64,000 bases of DNA from an uncultured Haliea sp. (GTDB lineage: Bacteria > Pseudomonadota > Gammaproteobacteria > Pseudomonadales > Halieaceae), in NCBI GenBank assembly GCA_947258585.1, contig CAMYIZ010000059.1:90821-154820 (forward strand), read 5' to 3'. The notes beneath the pieces were generated by a model. That model saw only the letters and a list, made by a program, of their open reading frames with translations, was not told the DNA's origin and made no database searches. Both the position numbers and the translations under genes were made by a program. Shown here piece by piece: positions 1-10,598 of this stretch (position 1 is its first letter; every line of letters begins with the position of its first letter).

Positions 1-1
1 C

Positions 2-1756
2 GAGTTGGCAGCGCGCGCCGCGGAGCTGCCGGTGCCGGCGCCGGAATCCCTGCGCCTGAAAGACAGCGCGGATTTTCGCTATATCGGACAGAGTGTACCG
101 ATTGTCGACCTGCGGGACATGACCACCGGCAATACGACCTACGGTATCGATGTGCATCTGCCGGGCATGCTGTACGCCAGCATTGAGCGGACGCCCTGGC
201 TGCAGGGGCGCATTGCCTCCTATGACTCGTCCGCGGCACTGAAAGTCAAAGGCGTGCTGGATGTCGTCGAGCTGGTGGCGGTGGCGGGAGCGCCGGGCTT
301 CAACCCGATTGAGGGCGTTGCGGTGATCGCGACCAATAACCACAGTGCGCTGAAGGGGCGGGTGGCGCTCAAGGTGAACTGGCGCAAGAGCGAGCACAGC
401 GACCACGACAGCGGGGCGTACCTGGACGAGCTGGCGGCGCGGGTCGAGGGTGGCACGGGCGAGGTGCGGCGCCAGCGGGGCGATGTAGACGCTGCCCTGG
501 CGAGCGCGGCCTCGGTGGTCGAGGCGACCTATCGCACTCCCTACCTTGCCCACGCATCCATGGAGCCACCCGTGGCGACCGCGAGGGTCACGGACGAGCG
601 CTGCGAGATATGGGCCTGTACCCAGACCCCCCAGGCTACCCAGCGGGCGGTCGCGGAAGCGCTGGAGCTGGATGTCGCCGCCGTTACCGTGCACGTGACC
701 CTGCTGGGCGGCGGCTTCGGCCGCAAGTCCAAGCCGGACTTCTCGGTAGAGGCAGCGAGGCTGGCATCCCACGTCGGCAAGCCGGTACAGGTGGTCTGGA
801 GCCGCGAGGACGACATCCGCCACGATTACTTCCATGCCTGCAGTGCCCAGCATTTCAAGGGGGCGCTGGACGACACGGGCAAGGTGACTGCCTGGCTGGC
901 CCGCGAGGCATCGCCGCCGATCGGCTCCACTTTCGATACCAGCGTGCGCCGCAATGGCAGTGGCGGGCTGTCCCAGGGCTTTGCCAATGTGCCCTTCGCC
1001 GTGCCCAACCTGCGGGTGGAGAGTCACGAGGCTCCCGGTCACGTGCGTATTGGCTGGCTGCGTTCGGTATACAACATTCCCTACGCATTCGGGGTTGGCA
1101 GCTTCGTCGACGAGTTGGCGCATGCCGCCGGCGTCGACCCCGCAGAGTTCTGGCTGCAGCTGATCGGTGAGGACCGATTTCTGGACTTCAGCGCCGATGG
1201 CTTCGAGTACAGCAATTACGGGCGCGACATAGCGGAGTACCCTTTTGCCACAGCGCGCACCAAAAATGTGATCCGCGAGCTGGTCGGTTCTATCCCCTGG
1301 GGCGAGAAATTGCCGCCGGGGCAGGGCTGGGGTCTCTCGGTGGTCAACAGTTTCCTCAGCGATGTCGCGGTTGCCAGCAAGGTGGAGGTCAGGGACGGCC
1401 GGTTGCGGGTACTCGAACTGCATGGCGTGATTGACGCCGGCCGGGTGGTTAACCCGGACCGGGTGCACGCGCAAATGGAGGGCGGAATGATCTTTGGCCT
1501 GAGTCTGGCGCTGAACGGCGAGATTACCTTTGCCGGGGGCGAGGCCGCCCAGTCCAATTTCCATGACTACCCCATTGCGCGCATGGATCAGGTCCCCGCT
1601 GTGATCCGCAGCCATATCGTTGCCAGCGATGCGGCCCCGACGGGGGTGGGGGAGCCCCCCACACCGCCGACGGCGCCCGCGATAGCCAATGCGGTGTTTG
1701 CCGCTACCGGCAGGCGCATCAGGGAACTGCCCCTGGGCAAGCACTTCAGCGTTTGA
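2..1756 (+). CDS. Molybdopterin-binding xanthine dehydrogenase family / isoquinoline 1-oxidoreductase beta-subunit-like protein, 5'-truncated by window edge
   Basis: Open from the left edge; motifs such as LLGGGFGRKSKPDFSVEAARLA and GVGEPPTPPTAPAIANAVFAATGRRIRELP are typical of the Mo-binding large subunit. Confidence 0.85.
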   Translation, partial: ELAARAAELPVPAPESLRLKDSADFRYIGQSVPIVDLRDMTTGNTTYGIDVHLPGMLYASIERTPWLQGRIASYDSSAALKVKGVLDVVELVAVAGAPGFNPIEGVAVIATNNHSALKGRVALKVNWRKSEHSDHDSGAYLDELAARVEGGTGEVRRQRGDVDAALASAASVVEATYRTPYLAHASMEPPVATARVTDERCEIWACTQTPQATQRAVAEALELDVAAVTVHVTLLGGGFGRKSKPDFSVEAARLASHVGKPVQVVWSREDDIRHDYFHACSAQHFKGALDDTGKVTAWLAREASPPIGSTFDTSVRRNGSGGLSQGFANVPFAVPNLRVESHEAPGHVRIGWLRSVYNIPYAFGVGSFVDELAHAAGVDPAEFWLQLIGEDRFLDFSADGFEYSNYGRDIAEYPFATARTKNVIRELVGSIPWGEKLPPGQGWGLSVVNSFLSDVAVASKVEVRDGRLRVLELHGVIDAGRVVNPDRVHAQMEGGMIFGLSLALNGEITFAGGEAAQSNFHDYPIARMDQVPAVIRSHIVASDAAPTGVGEPPTPPTAPAIANAVFAATGRRIRELPLGKHFSV

Positions 1757-1775
1757 AGGGCAGGCGCAGCCGGGG

Positions 1776-2798
1776 TCAGTTGGCCGCGACCAGCATGACC
1801 CCAAGCACCAGCAGCACGGTGCCGACGACCCGCGGCATTGTCAGTGGGACTCTTGGGTAGCCCAGCCATCCTCGCTGGTCCAGCACCAGCGAGGCGAATA
1901 CTTTTCCGCAGATGATGGCGATCGCCAGGGTCAACGCCCCCAGTCGCGGGGCGAGGAACACCGACATGGTCACAATAAACGCGCCGAGCAAGCCGCCCAG
2001 CCATGCCCACCAGGGCGTCGCGGCAAGCGCCCCCGGCCTGAACCAGTCACGCCCCGTGGTGGCTGCAAGGAGCCCCAGCGCAAGTGTTCCCAGCAGAAAG
2101 GAGAAGAATGCCGCCTGCACGGGGGAGCTCAGTGCGGTGCGCAACTCGGCATTGATACCCGCCTGGGAGGCGAGGGAGCAGCCAATCGCGATACTGCATG
2201 CCAACAGGAAATACCTGTCCGGCGACTTGCTGGGCAATGCCCCGGCGTGGGCGCCTGCGGCGGCTCCCAGGGGATGCGTCCGGGATACCAGCAACACGCC
2301 GGCGACAATCAGCAGGGCGCCCAGCACTCGCTCCGGGGACAGCTCGATTCTGGGGTAGCCCAGCCAACCGTTGTGGTCCAGCACCATCGATGCAAGCACC
2401 TGGCCGCAAATGATGCTGAGCGCCAGCGTCAGCGCCCCCAGTTTGGGGGCCAGATATACCGACATGGCAACGTTGAAGGCCCCCAGCAGGCCTCCCAGCC
2501 AGGCCCACCAGGGAAGGCCTCCGCGGGCGCCCGGTGCAAACCAGGGCGAGCCCGAGAGGAGGGCGATCACGCCCAACAAGAGGGTACCGGTGAGGAAGGA
2601 TATGAATGCGGCCTGAATGGGTGAGTGCAGCGCCAGGCGCAGGCGGGAATTCACCCCGGCCTGGGAGGCACCGCAGGCACCGACCAGCAGGCTGCAGGCG
2701 AGCAGGAAAGCTGTGCTGAGAGTGATCACCGTGCACGCCCCGATCTGTGGTGGCAAAGCGCGCAGGTTAGCAAAAATCCTGCCCGGGTGTGTCCGCAA
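1776..2798 (-). CDS. DMT-type transporter, two fused DUF606/YdcZ-like domains
   Basis: Two homologous halves, each with PWWAWLGGLLGAF..MSV.LAP.LGALTLA..IICG; strongly hydrophobic. Confidence 0.8.
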   Translation of the reverse strand: MRTHPGRIFANLRALPPQIGACTVITLSTAFLLACSLLVGACGASQAGVNSRLRLALHSPIQAAFISFLTGTLLLGVIALLSGSPWFAPGARGGLPWWAWLGGLLGAFNVAMSVYLAPKLGALTLALSIICGQVLASMVLDHNGWLGYPRIELSPERVLGALLIVAGVLLVSRTHPLGAAAGAHAGALPSKSPDRYFLLACSIAIGCSLASQAGINAELRTALSSPVQAAFFSFLLGTLALGLLAATTGRDWFRPGALAATPWWAWLGGLLGAFIVTMSVFLAPRLGALTLAIAIICGKVFASLVLDQRGWLGYPRVPLTMPRVVGTVLLVLGVMLVAAN

Positions 2799-2860
2799 AC
2801 AAGCCAGCGTGTATCATCCGCCCCTTGTTCCGGAATGTGTGTCGTTGTGCGGGTGGAAAA

Positions 2861-4048
2861 ATGTCCAGAGTGAAATTGGGCCTCGTGCCCCAGATACTTG
2901 TCGGGGTCGTCCTGGGTGCCCTGCTGGGGTGGCTGGTTCCGGGGCTGGCAGCGCCGCTGGGCTTGCTGGGTGAACTGTTCGTGGGCATGCTGAAAGCGGT
3001 GGCGCCGCTGCTGGTGATGCTGCTGGTGATGTCCGCCATCGCCAACAAGCACGAGCGCGGCGGTGATGGTCGCAAGTCCCTGCTGACTCTTGCCCTGTAT
3101 CTGGTCGGTACGGTCAGTGCCGCGGTGGTTGCCCTGTTGCTGAGCCAGCTGTTTCCGCAGACGATTGCCCTGAGCGAGGGTGCAGCGGGTAGCCCACCGC
3201 TGGCGGTGAGCGCGGTGCTGTCCGATGTCCTGTTCAAACTCATTGATAACCCGGTGAATGCGCTGCTCACCGGCAACTTTCTCGGCTGCCTGACCTGGGC
3301 GATTCTGCTGGGCCTGAGTTTTCGCAAGGCCAACAGCAATTTCAGGGAGCATCTGCAGACGCTCGCCGTGGGCGTTGGCGATATCGTGGGCTATGTTATC
3401 CGCCTGGCGCCGCTGGGTATTTTCGGTCTTGTGTGCGCGACGGTGGCGACGACCGGCCTGTCGGCGCTGGCGGGCTATGCCAGCCTCGCGGGTTTGCTGG
3501 TGGCCTGCATGCTGGTGATGGCGCTGCTGGTCAACCCACTGCTGGTGTTCCTGCTGATCCAGCGCAACCCTTATCCCGTGGTGTTCAAGTGCCTGGAGGA
3601 GTCGGGGGTTACCGCGTTCTTTACCCGCAGCTCCGCGGCCAATATTCCGGTGAACCTGAACCTGGCGAAGAAACTCGGCATCAGTGAGGAGCTCTATGCG
3701 GTGACGATCCCGATCGGGGCGACGGTCAACATGGCGGGCGCCGCCATTACCATCACGGTGCTGACCCTGGCCGCCGCCAACACCCTGGGTATCGAGGTGT
3801 CCCTGGCGACCGCACTGGTGCTGTGCGTTGTCTCTGCCCTGGCAGCCTGCGGCGCCAGCGGGGTACCGTCAGGCAGCCTGCTGCTGGTGCCGCTGGCCTG
3901 CTCCCTGTTCGGTATTTCGCTGGACGTTGCCATGCAGGTGGTGGCGGTAGGCTTTGTCATCAGCGTCATCCAGGACTCGGCAGAAACCGCCCTGAACTCC
4001 AGCACCGATGTCATCTACACCTACGCCGTGGATCAGGTGCGCCGTTAG
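2861..4048 (+). CDS. sstT: Serine/threonine:sodium symporter SstT
   Basis: Dicarboxylate/amino acid:cation symporter motifs (FFTRSSAANIPVNL, IPIGATVNMAGAAITITVLTLAAA, QDSAETALNSSTDVIYT). Start placed at the ATG at 2861 (MSRVKLGLVPQI). Confidence 0.9.
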   Translation: MSRVKLGLVPQILVGVVLGALLGWLVPGLAAPLGLLGELFVGMLKAVAPLLVMLLVMSAIANKHERGGDGRKSLLTLALYLVGTVSAAVVALLLSQLFPQTIALSEGAAGSPPLAVSAVLSDVLFKLIDNPVNALLTGNFLGCLTWAILLGLSFRKANSNFREHLQTLAVGVGDIVGYVIRLAPLGIFGLVCATVATTGLSALAGYASLAGLLVACMLVMALLVNPLLVFLLIQRNPYPVVFKCLEESGVTAFFTRSSAANIPVNLNLAKKLGISEELYAVTIPIGATVNMAGAAITITVLTLAAANTLGIEVSLATALVLCVVSALAACGASGVPSGSLLLVPLACSLFGISLDVAMQVVAVGFVISVIQDSAETALNSSTDVIYTYAVDQVRR

Positions 4049-4065
4049 GCAGTGCCGCCTCCCGC

Positions 4066-6396
4066 TCAGAAATTCTTGCGCAGGGTGACGCCCCAGGTCG
4101 CCGGTTCATTGAAGTAGGCGATCAGCCGTCCGTCCTGGGCTACACCGTCGGAGATGGTGTTGGTGTAGTCCTCGTCCAGTACATTGCGGCCCCAGAGGGT
4201 GATTTCCGCGTCCCACTGTTCCATGATCAGCCCGGCCCGCAGGTTGAGAAGCTCGTAGGAGCCCGCAAGCTTGGCCGGATCGTTATTGACGTCGGTCATA
4301 CGCTCATCGGTAAAGATATATTCGCCGAACACGTAGCCGGTGAAGCCATTGCCCAGCGGGAACGCCTGCCGGGCCGAGGCCACGGCGACGTTTTCCGGGT
4401 TGCCGGAGAGCAGGCCGCCGCTGCGGTCGCAGGAGCCATCGCCATTGGCGCGGGGGTCGGGCAGGTTAGTGTGCCAGGGGGTGCTGATCCAGCAATCCCC
4501 CGCGGCGAAATCCTCGTACTCGCCGTCGTTGTAGGCGTAGGCGAGAGTCAGGCTCAGGCCCTCGAGCGGCTGCCAGATGGCGTCGATCTCGCCGCCCTGG
4601 GTTTTGGCAACGCCGGCGTTTTGCAGGGCGAATCCCGTGCCCTGGAAGGATATGGTCTGCAGGTCCTCGGTGTCGGTGCGGTGCAGGGCCACGTTGACCC
4701 GCAGGGCCTGCTCCGGGAATTCCGCCTTCATGCCAACTTCGAAGGAGTCCGAGGTCTCGGCGTCAAACGCCACCGGCAGGATGGCGGCGATGCGGTCGGT
4801 GTTTACCCCACCGGCCTTGTAGCCGGTGCCGTAGGAGGCGTACAGCATGAGGTCGTCGGTGGCAAACCAGCTCAGCTTGACCGTGCCGGTAAACTGGTCG
4901 TCATCAATCGTTTCATTCACGTCGGCACGCGGCGCCAGCGGTGGGAACAGCCAGAACCCCCAGCCCGGTGAGACGAAGTCCAGCACCGCGGACGCGTCCT
5001 GGGTGAACACGTTCACCATGTCCTTGTCCTCCTTGGTCCAGCGGCCACCGGCGGTGAGGACGAGACTGTCGGTCAGGTTATAGTCGAACTGGCCGAACAG
5101 GGCCCAGGTGTTGTGGTCCTGGCTGGCGACGTTGCGCGAGCCGGTGCCGGCGGGGAAGGCGATCGTGGGAACTCCCACCAGGCCGCCGGTGTCCGGGCCG
5201 ACCAGAGTGTCGACGATGGAATCCAGATCCTGCTCAAAGTAGTAAACGCCGACCACCCAGGTGAAGTCCTCGGTTTCGTTGCTCAGGCGCAGTTCCTGCG
5301 AGAACTGATCCTGCTCGGCATCGTTACTGCGGATCAGCGCGTCGATGTCGTAGAAGTCGACGTCCGCGTTGTCGTAGGACTCGAAGGTGCGAAAGGCGGT
5401 GATGCTGGTGACGAGGAAATTGTCGGCCTGCCAGTCCAGCTGCACGGAAATGCCCTGGTCCTCGTTGCTTGACTCTGGCAGGAAACTGGCTGCTACCGCA
5501 CCTCCGAAAAAGTCATCCTGGTCGAGTACCGTGCCACCCAGGTTCAGCACCCGCTGGTCGGAGCCGGTCTTGACCGGTGCGCCGGGCGCCAGGCCTTGCG
5601 CCACCAGGTTGTTCTTGTAGTTGCCCGCGGTGCAGCAGACCTCGTCGACTTCGGAGCGGTCGGCGATGACCAGCACCGAGAGCTGGTCGCTGGGGGTATA
5701 CAGCGCCTGCAGGCGAACACCCCAGCGGTCGCGATCGTCGATCAGGTCCCTGCCCAGGCCAACCACATCGATATAGCCGTCGCGCTCCTGGTAAAAGCCG
5801 GTCAGCCTGACGGCCAGCTCGTTGTCGATGGCGGAGAAGGATTTCGCTCCCTGCAGGGCCAGCAGACCGAGGTCGCCGGCCTGTGCTTCCAGGTAGCCGG
5901 TGCCCTCATGGTCGGGCCTGACGCTGTTCATGGACACCGCCCCGGAGGGCGTGTTGCGCCCGAACAGGGTGCCCTGGGGGCCGCGCAGCACTTCCACCGA
6001 GCCCAGATCCACCAGGTTGTTGATCATCGAACTCTGGCGCGCGCGATAGACCCCGTCCACGTACAGGCCGACGGAGGATTCCAGGCCGAAGTTCTGGCCG
6101 CTGGTAAACACGCCGCGGATGCTGAAGTTGGAGGTGGTCGAGGTCTGGGTCTTGCTGACAATCAGGGCCGGGTCGTTGTTGGCCAGCTCGAACATGTCGC
6201 GGACGCCGGTTCTCTGCAGCATTTCGTTGGTGAACGCGGTGACCGCGATCGGTACATCCTGCAGGCTCTGCTCCCGTTTCTGCGCGGTGACGATAACTTC
6301 CTCGAGTACCTGGGCCTGCGCGCTGAGAGAACCGCAGCTCACGGCAGTGGCAATGGCGGCGGCAATGGCCGTGGGGCGAGAGCAGTGCTTGATCAT
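4066..6396 (-). CDS. TonB-dependent receptor
   Basis: Signal peptide, TonB-box-like LEEVIVTAQKREQSLQDVPIAVTAF, plug domain VEVLRGPQGTLFGRNTPSGAV, C-terminal beta-strand ending TLRKNF. Start at internal ATG (MIKHCSRP). Confidence 0.92.
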   Translation of the reverse strand: MIKHCSRPTAIAAAIATAVSCGSLSAQAQVLEEVIVTAQKREQSLQDVPIAVTAFTNEMLQRTGVRDMFELANNDPALIVSKTQTSTTSNFSIRGVFTSGQNFGLESSVGLYVDGVYRARQSSMINNLVDLGSVEVLRGPQGTLFGRNTPSGAVSMNSVRPDHEGTGYLEAQAGDLGLLALQGAKSFSAIDNELAVRLTGFYQERDGYIDVVGLGRDLIDDRDRWGVRLQALYTPSDQLSVLVIADRSEVDEVCCTAGNYKNNLVAQGLAPGAPVKTGSDQRVLNLGGTVLDQDDFFGGAVAASFLPESSNEDQGISVQLDWQADNFLVTSITAFRTFESYDNADVDFYDIDALIRSNDAEQDQFSQELRLSNETEDFTWVVGVYYFEQDLDSIVDTLVGPDTGGLVGVPTIAFPAGTGSRNVASQDHNTWALFGQFDYNLTDSLVLTAGGRWTKEDKDMVNVFTQDASAVLDFVSPGWGFWLFPPLAPRADVNETIDDDQFTGTVKLSWFATDDLMLYASYGTGYKAGGVNTDRIAAILPVAFDAETSDSFEVGMKAEFPEQALRVNVALHRTDTEDLQTISFQGTGFALQNAGVAKTQGGEIDAIWQPLEGLSLTLAYAYNDGEYEDFAAGDCWISTPWHTNLPDPRANGDGSCDRSGGLLSGNPENVAVASARQAFPLGNGFTGYVFGEYIFTDERMTDVNNDPAKLAGSYELLNLRAGLIMEQWDAEITLWGRNVLDEDYTNTISDGVAQDGRLIAYFNEPATWGVTLRKNF

Positions 6397-6561
6397 GGCG
6401 TGCGACCTTCCTTGATTATTTCCCCCCAATCTACCACCAGTGGGGTGTCGTCAGGCAGTCTCGCCAGCGCTGAATTGTGTAAAAAAGTGGTATTGACGCC
6501 AGCCTCGGCTTCCGCCAGCGCCGTTGTGGGGGTGAGGCGTCCCGTTGGCCTTCAGGGATTC

Positions 6562-8406
6562 CTAGCCGCCGTAGCATTGCCTCACGGCATCTGCGCCCTG
6601 TTTACGGATCGCCTGGTACTTGTTCCAGAAGGCGGCGTCAATGCCGCGCAGGTAGGCGTTGGTGTCGTCCCGGCGGTAACGGGACAGGTGGCGGGGCCCG
6701 CCGTTGTAGACGCCGTAGGTGGCGCGCGCCAGGTCGTGGATGTCGTCCCTGACCTCGTGCTCCTTGCGCTTGATCGCGTAGTCGACCAGGTAGTGGGCGA
6801 GGATCTCGTTGCCGGCGCGGGCGTTGTAGCCGACATTGTTCTGCAGGGCATCGAGGTCATAGATGTTGCGCCAGACATGCTGGTTGATCTGCATCAGTCC
6901 CACCGAGCCGGCGGAGGACTGGATCGGCTTGATGACACCATTGGTCTCCACGAACTGGCGCCAGCAGGACTCCTGCCAGGCGGTAGCCCGAACCAGGTTC
7001 TCATACAGGTCGAAGTAATCGTCGCTGACCTTGCCGCGCTTGCGCTCTGTAGCAATGCTCTCGTCCAGCAACTGTTCCATGGTGCGCAGGTAGCGATCCA
7101 GGTCATTCGGCTCTGGAATCCAGTTGGTCAGCAGTTTTACCAGCGACGGGCTCACAGCCGCCGCCCAGGCGGGCGCGATCAGCCAGGCAAAAGGGCCGGA
7201 CGCAGAGGTGTCCTCCAGGGATTCGATTGCCAGCTCCGGCTCCAGCCCCAACAGTTGCCGCAGCTCGGGATCGACCCGGGTAGTGTAGCCCAGCTCCTCC
7301 TCGGAGACTGCGGGCTCCAGCATGCGCGCCATCCGCCGCAGGGAGTCGCTGTCCAGGGTCAGCCCGAGGTGCGGGGCGGCGGTATCCAGCGCCTGCAGGG
7401 CATTGCCGGCGCTGATGAAGGTCGCCAGTTCCACGCTGCGGGCGCCGGGCAGGTTCAGGTCGCTGTCGCGCAGCAGTGGCGCCAGTCTTTCCCAGGTGGA
7501 GAGAAACAGGCCGCGCACGGGGTCCTCGTCGCGAGCATCCGCAGCCAGCGCGTCCCGCAGTTCGTGTCTTGCCTCCAGCAATATCTCGGCCAGCGCATCG
7601 CGCAGCTCCGGCTGCGCAGGGGCTGCCAGATCCTTGATCAGCCACGTGGCAAAGGCATCCCAGGATTGCCAGGCGGCGTCCCAGCGGGCCAGTTCCTCCT
7701 CGGAGAGCGCCGCTTCCGGCACCGGCGTCCATTCGGGCGGTGGCAGCGGTGCTTCCAGGGCAAGGGTCACCGTCAGGGCGTCGATCTCTGCCCGGGCGCT
7801 CTGTAATTGCAGTGAGTCGGCGATTAGCCCCCGCTCGCTCTGTTCGGCTGGCAGCGCATCGTAGACAAGGGTGCGCAAATCGGCGAGGGCGGGTCCGAAA
7901 TCGATGGTGACGCCGCCCAGTCTTGGGTGAACCTGATCCTTGATCCAGCTCCAGACCACGCCTGGCATCTTCCGTTTCTGGTCGTCCCCGCTGAGAATAT
8001 TCGAGTCGATAATGCGAAATGTTACCCGGCCGCCCGTTGGTGAGACCAGGACTTCCTTGAAGGTTTCAATGCTGCCGTTCCAGGCAAAAGGGAGGATGCA
8101 GCGCCCGGCCAACGGTGTACCGACGCGGGCACGGACCTTGGTGGTCAGCCGCAGCTGGCCGTTTTCCGTACCTTCCACCTGCGGGTCGGACAGTGTCAGC
8201 TGGTTGCAGTCCTGGCTGTCCCTGAACAGTTCGGCACTGCCGTCCGGATTCTGGAATACCTGTCGCGCCAGTGCGTCGTTGACCACGGCGTAGTCCAGGC
8301 TGACCGGCAGTTCGATGGGCACGGCCAGCGCCGGCACCGGTAACAGGACTGCCAGCGCCCAGCACAGCAACGCAGGGATGCGGGCACAGGGAACACAAAA
8401 GGACAT
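6562..8406 (-). CDS. Lytic transglycosylase (SLT domain) with long N-terminal region
   Basis: C-terminal ATAWQESCWRQFVETNGVIKPIQSSAGSVGLMQINQHVW and AGNEILAHYLVDY..ATYGVYNGGP are SLT-type motifs; N-terminal signal peptide. Confidence 0.8.
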   Translation of the reverse strand: MSFCVPCARIPALLCWALAVLLPVPALAVPIELPVSLDYAVVNDALARQVFQNPDGSAELFRDSQDCNQLTLSDPQVEGTENGQLRLTTKVRARVGTPLAGRCILPFAWNGSIETFKEVLVSPTGGRVTFRIIDSNILSGDDQKRKMPGVVWSWIKDQVHPRLGGVTIDFGPALADLRTLVYDALPAEQSERGLIADSLQLQSARAEIDALTVTLALEAPLPPPEWTPVPEAALSEEELARWDAAWQSWDAFATWLIKDLAAPAQPELRDALAEILLEARHELRDALAADARDEDPVRGLFLSTWERLAPLLRDSDLNLPGARSVELATFISAGNALQALDTAAPHLGLTLDSDSLRRMARMLEPAVSEEELGYTTRVDPELRQLLGLEPELAIESLEDTSASGPFAWLIAPAWAAAVSPSLVKLLTNWIPEPNDLDRYLRTMEQLLDESIATERKRGKVSDDYFDLYENLVRATAWQESCWRQFVETNGVIKPIQSSAGSVGLMQINQHVWRNIYDLDALQNNVGYNARAGNEILAHYLVDYAIKRKEHEVRDDIHDLARATYGVYNGGPRHLSRYRRDDTNAYLRGIDAAFWNKYQAIRKQGADAVRQCYGG

Positions 8407-8528
8407 CTCAGCTACCGGTAAGCAGACGTTTCGGGGCGCCGATCATACCCAAGAGCTGTGTTGCGGACCAGCACCCGGCAGAATTTCCGCTGTGGGAAAA
8501 TTGCGCTTTTCCCGGTGTGATGGCCGGG

Positions 8529-9758
8529 CTATTCCAGATCGGCGATGAGCGCATCGACGTCCACCTCTGCGCCGGCCAGGGCGTGGACGATCTGTTTCAG
8601 CTGTGCCAGTGATACCCGCCCCCGGTCCCGGGCCAGCTCCCGTGCCACATCGTCCAGGCCGGCCGCGCCATCGGTGGGATCCTGCAGCGCCAGGTGCAGA
8701 CGGTGCATGAACAGCGCCGCGCGGGCGGTCACCGGGCCGGAGGATCGCTTGACGAACAGGGTGTCGGCCTTGCGCGCCCAGTTCTCTTTCCAGTCCAGGG
8801 TCTGCTGGTAACGCAGGTCGCTGAGCGCGCCCGATCGCCACAGGATGTTGGCGGCGTAGTATTCCGCCAGCCCCTCGACGATCCAGTCCGCGTCCTTGCC
8901 ACCGTTGATGCCGGTTGCGACATGCACCAGTTCGTGGATCATGCTGCTGGTGCGATTGCCGCTGATCAACGGCCGGTCAGCGTGCATGAACAGGGAACGG
9001 GTGCCGGACAAGCCGCCGCGCCACATGGGCTTGCCGGCGGTGACCACCAACAGCCGGTCCGGGAAGCCCGGGAAAACGTCCTTGACGTCGGGAAGCGTCC
9101 AGGCGAGGAATGCCAGCGTGTCCTGCAGGCGCTCGCCCTGACCGGCAGGCGCTGCGACCCGGACATCCACCCCGGCGATGATATCCTGGCGGCTGGTGAT
9201 ATTGCCGAGGATCAGCCAGCCCTTGGGCCGCGGCAGCAGTCGCCCCGGGTCGACTATTTCATAGTGATGCTTGCTTTCACTGGTGTTGGCGTAGGGCGCC
9301 GCCGAGGACCAGCCCGAAGGCAGTTCGAACTGCAGCTGGGCCCTGGCGTTCAGCCCTTTGGCCACGCTGACTGTGATCGGGGGAATGAGCTTGTCGCTGC
9401 GGAGAATGGCCCAGTCCGCAGTCAGCAGGGAATCGTAGCTGCCGCTGGCCTTTTGTTCGCTGATCACGAATTCGTAGTGCAGGCTGGCCTGGGGGGCCTT
9501 CGGTTTCCAGATGGCGCGATCACCGTCCAGGGTGAGTCCGGCATCGCTGTGGAGTTTGAGATGCCGTTCCGGGTTCAGGTGCAGTACCAGGCGCCGGGGC
9601 AGCTTTTCGCCCTGCAGGCGGATTTCGACCCTGGCGACTTCGCGGTCGGGGCTGACAGTGGCGCGGTACACAAGCTCGTATTCCGCAGCTTGCGCAGAGA
9701 CTGCCGCGGTTACCAACAGCAGGGACAGCAGCGAGGTGATGTACGAACGAAAGCTCAT
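8529..9758 (-). CDS. Secreted gluzincin-like metallopeptidase (M61-like)
   Basis: Signal peptide; HELVH followed by VEGLAEYYA consistent with HExxH...E zinc ligands. Confidence 0.55.
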   Translation of the reverse strand: MSFRSYITSLLSLLLVTAAVSAQAAEYELVYRATVSPDREVARVEIRLQGEKLPRRLVLHLNPERHLKLHSDAGLTLDGDRAIWKPKAPQASLHYEFVISEQKASGSYDSLLTADWAILRSDKLIPPITVSVAKGLNARAQLQFELPSGWSSAAPYANTSESKHHYEIVDPGRLLPRPKGWLILGNITSRQDIIAGVDVRVAAPAGQGERLQDTLAFLAWTLPDVKDVFPGFPDRLLVVTAGKPMWRGGLSGTRSLFMHADRPLISGNRTSSMIHELVHVATGINGGKDADWIVEGLAEYYAANILWRSGALSDLRYQQTLDWKENWARKADTLFVKRSSGPVTARAALFMHRLHLALQDPTDGAAGLDDVARELARDRGRVSLAQLKQIVHALAGAEVDVDALIADLE

Positions 9759-9905
9759 GGCAAACCTGAACAGGGAGACAGTGGGTCAGGATACCAGTGC
9801 TGCCGGGACAAGCCTATCCCGTTGGCAATTGCAGCGACTAGCTCCTACTATCCTTCTAGCGGCCACTGCGCCGCGCCACTCAACAGTGATCAGGGGACGG
9901 GTACC

Positions 9906-10598
9906 ATGAGCGAGCAGACAAGTTTCGACATCAACCAGGTGATTGAGCAGGCAAAGGCGGTGATTACCAATCCCGTGGCTTACTTCCAGACCATGCCCAA
10001 GACCGGTGGCTATGGTCCGCCGGTGATCTTCGTCGCGGTCATGGGCGCTGTGATGGGGCTGATCACCGCGGTGCTGTCACTCTTTGGTTCGACTGCGGGC
10101 ATGTTGGCGGCGGGTCTGGGCGCGATCATCGTCATGCCGATTTTTGCCGTGGTTGGCGCGTTTATCGGTGCCGCCATCCTGTACGTCATCTGGAAACTCA
10201 TGGGTTCTGTCGAGAACTATGAGACCGCGTTTCGCTGCCAGGCTTCTGTTGCGGCGATTTACCCGATCACGGCGCTGCTGTCGATTGTCCCCTATATAGG
10301 CAGTATCGTCATGATTGCCTGGGCCACCTTCCTGATTATCGAGGCCAGTGTGTCGGTGCACGGCCGCGAGCGCCGGACCGCCCAGATCGTGTTCGGGATC
10401 CTGGCGGCGCTGATGATCCTGTCGAATATTGCCAGCGAGCGCGCCGCGCGCCAGCTAGAGGCGCGCATGGCGCATATGGGCAGCCAGTTCGAGGGAATCG
10501 AAGACCTGTCACCAGAAGAGGCGGGCCGCAAGATGGGTGAGTTCCTGAAGGGGCTGGAAGAGGGCGCGAACAAGGCACCCGTCGATCGGGGCGACTAG
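9906..10598 (+). CDS. YIP1 family membrane protein
   Basis: Start taken at ATG 9906 (MSEQTSFDINQVIEQAKAVITNPVAYFQTMPKTGGYGPPVIF); multiple TM helices; the upstream part of the longer ORF is antisense to the M61-like gene. Confidence 0.75.
   Translation: MSEQTSFDINQVIEQAKAVITNPVAYFQTMPKTGGYGPPVIFVAVMGAVMGLITAVLSLFGSTAGMLAAGLGAIIVMPIFAVVGAFIGAAILYVIWKLMGSVENYETAFRCQASVAAIYPITALLSIVPYIGSIVMIAWATFLIIEASVSVHGRERRTAQIVFGILAALMILSNIASERAARQLEARMAHMGSQFEGIEDLSPEEAGRKMGEFLKGLEEGANKAPVDRGD

Noticed and set aside
5596-7806. 736-aa plus-strand ORF
   Set aside because: Antisense to the TonB receptor and lytic transglycosylase; no domain, shadow composition.
8694-9905. N-terminal extension of the 634-aa plus-strand ORF
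   Set aside because: Antisense to the M61-like gene; the real YIP1 protein starts at 9906.
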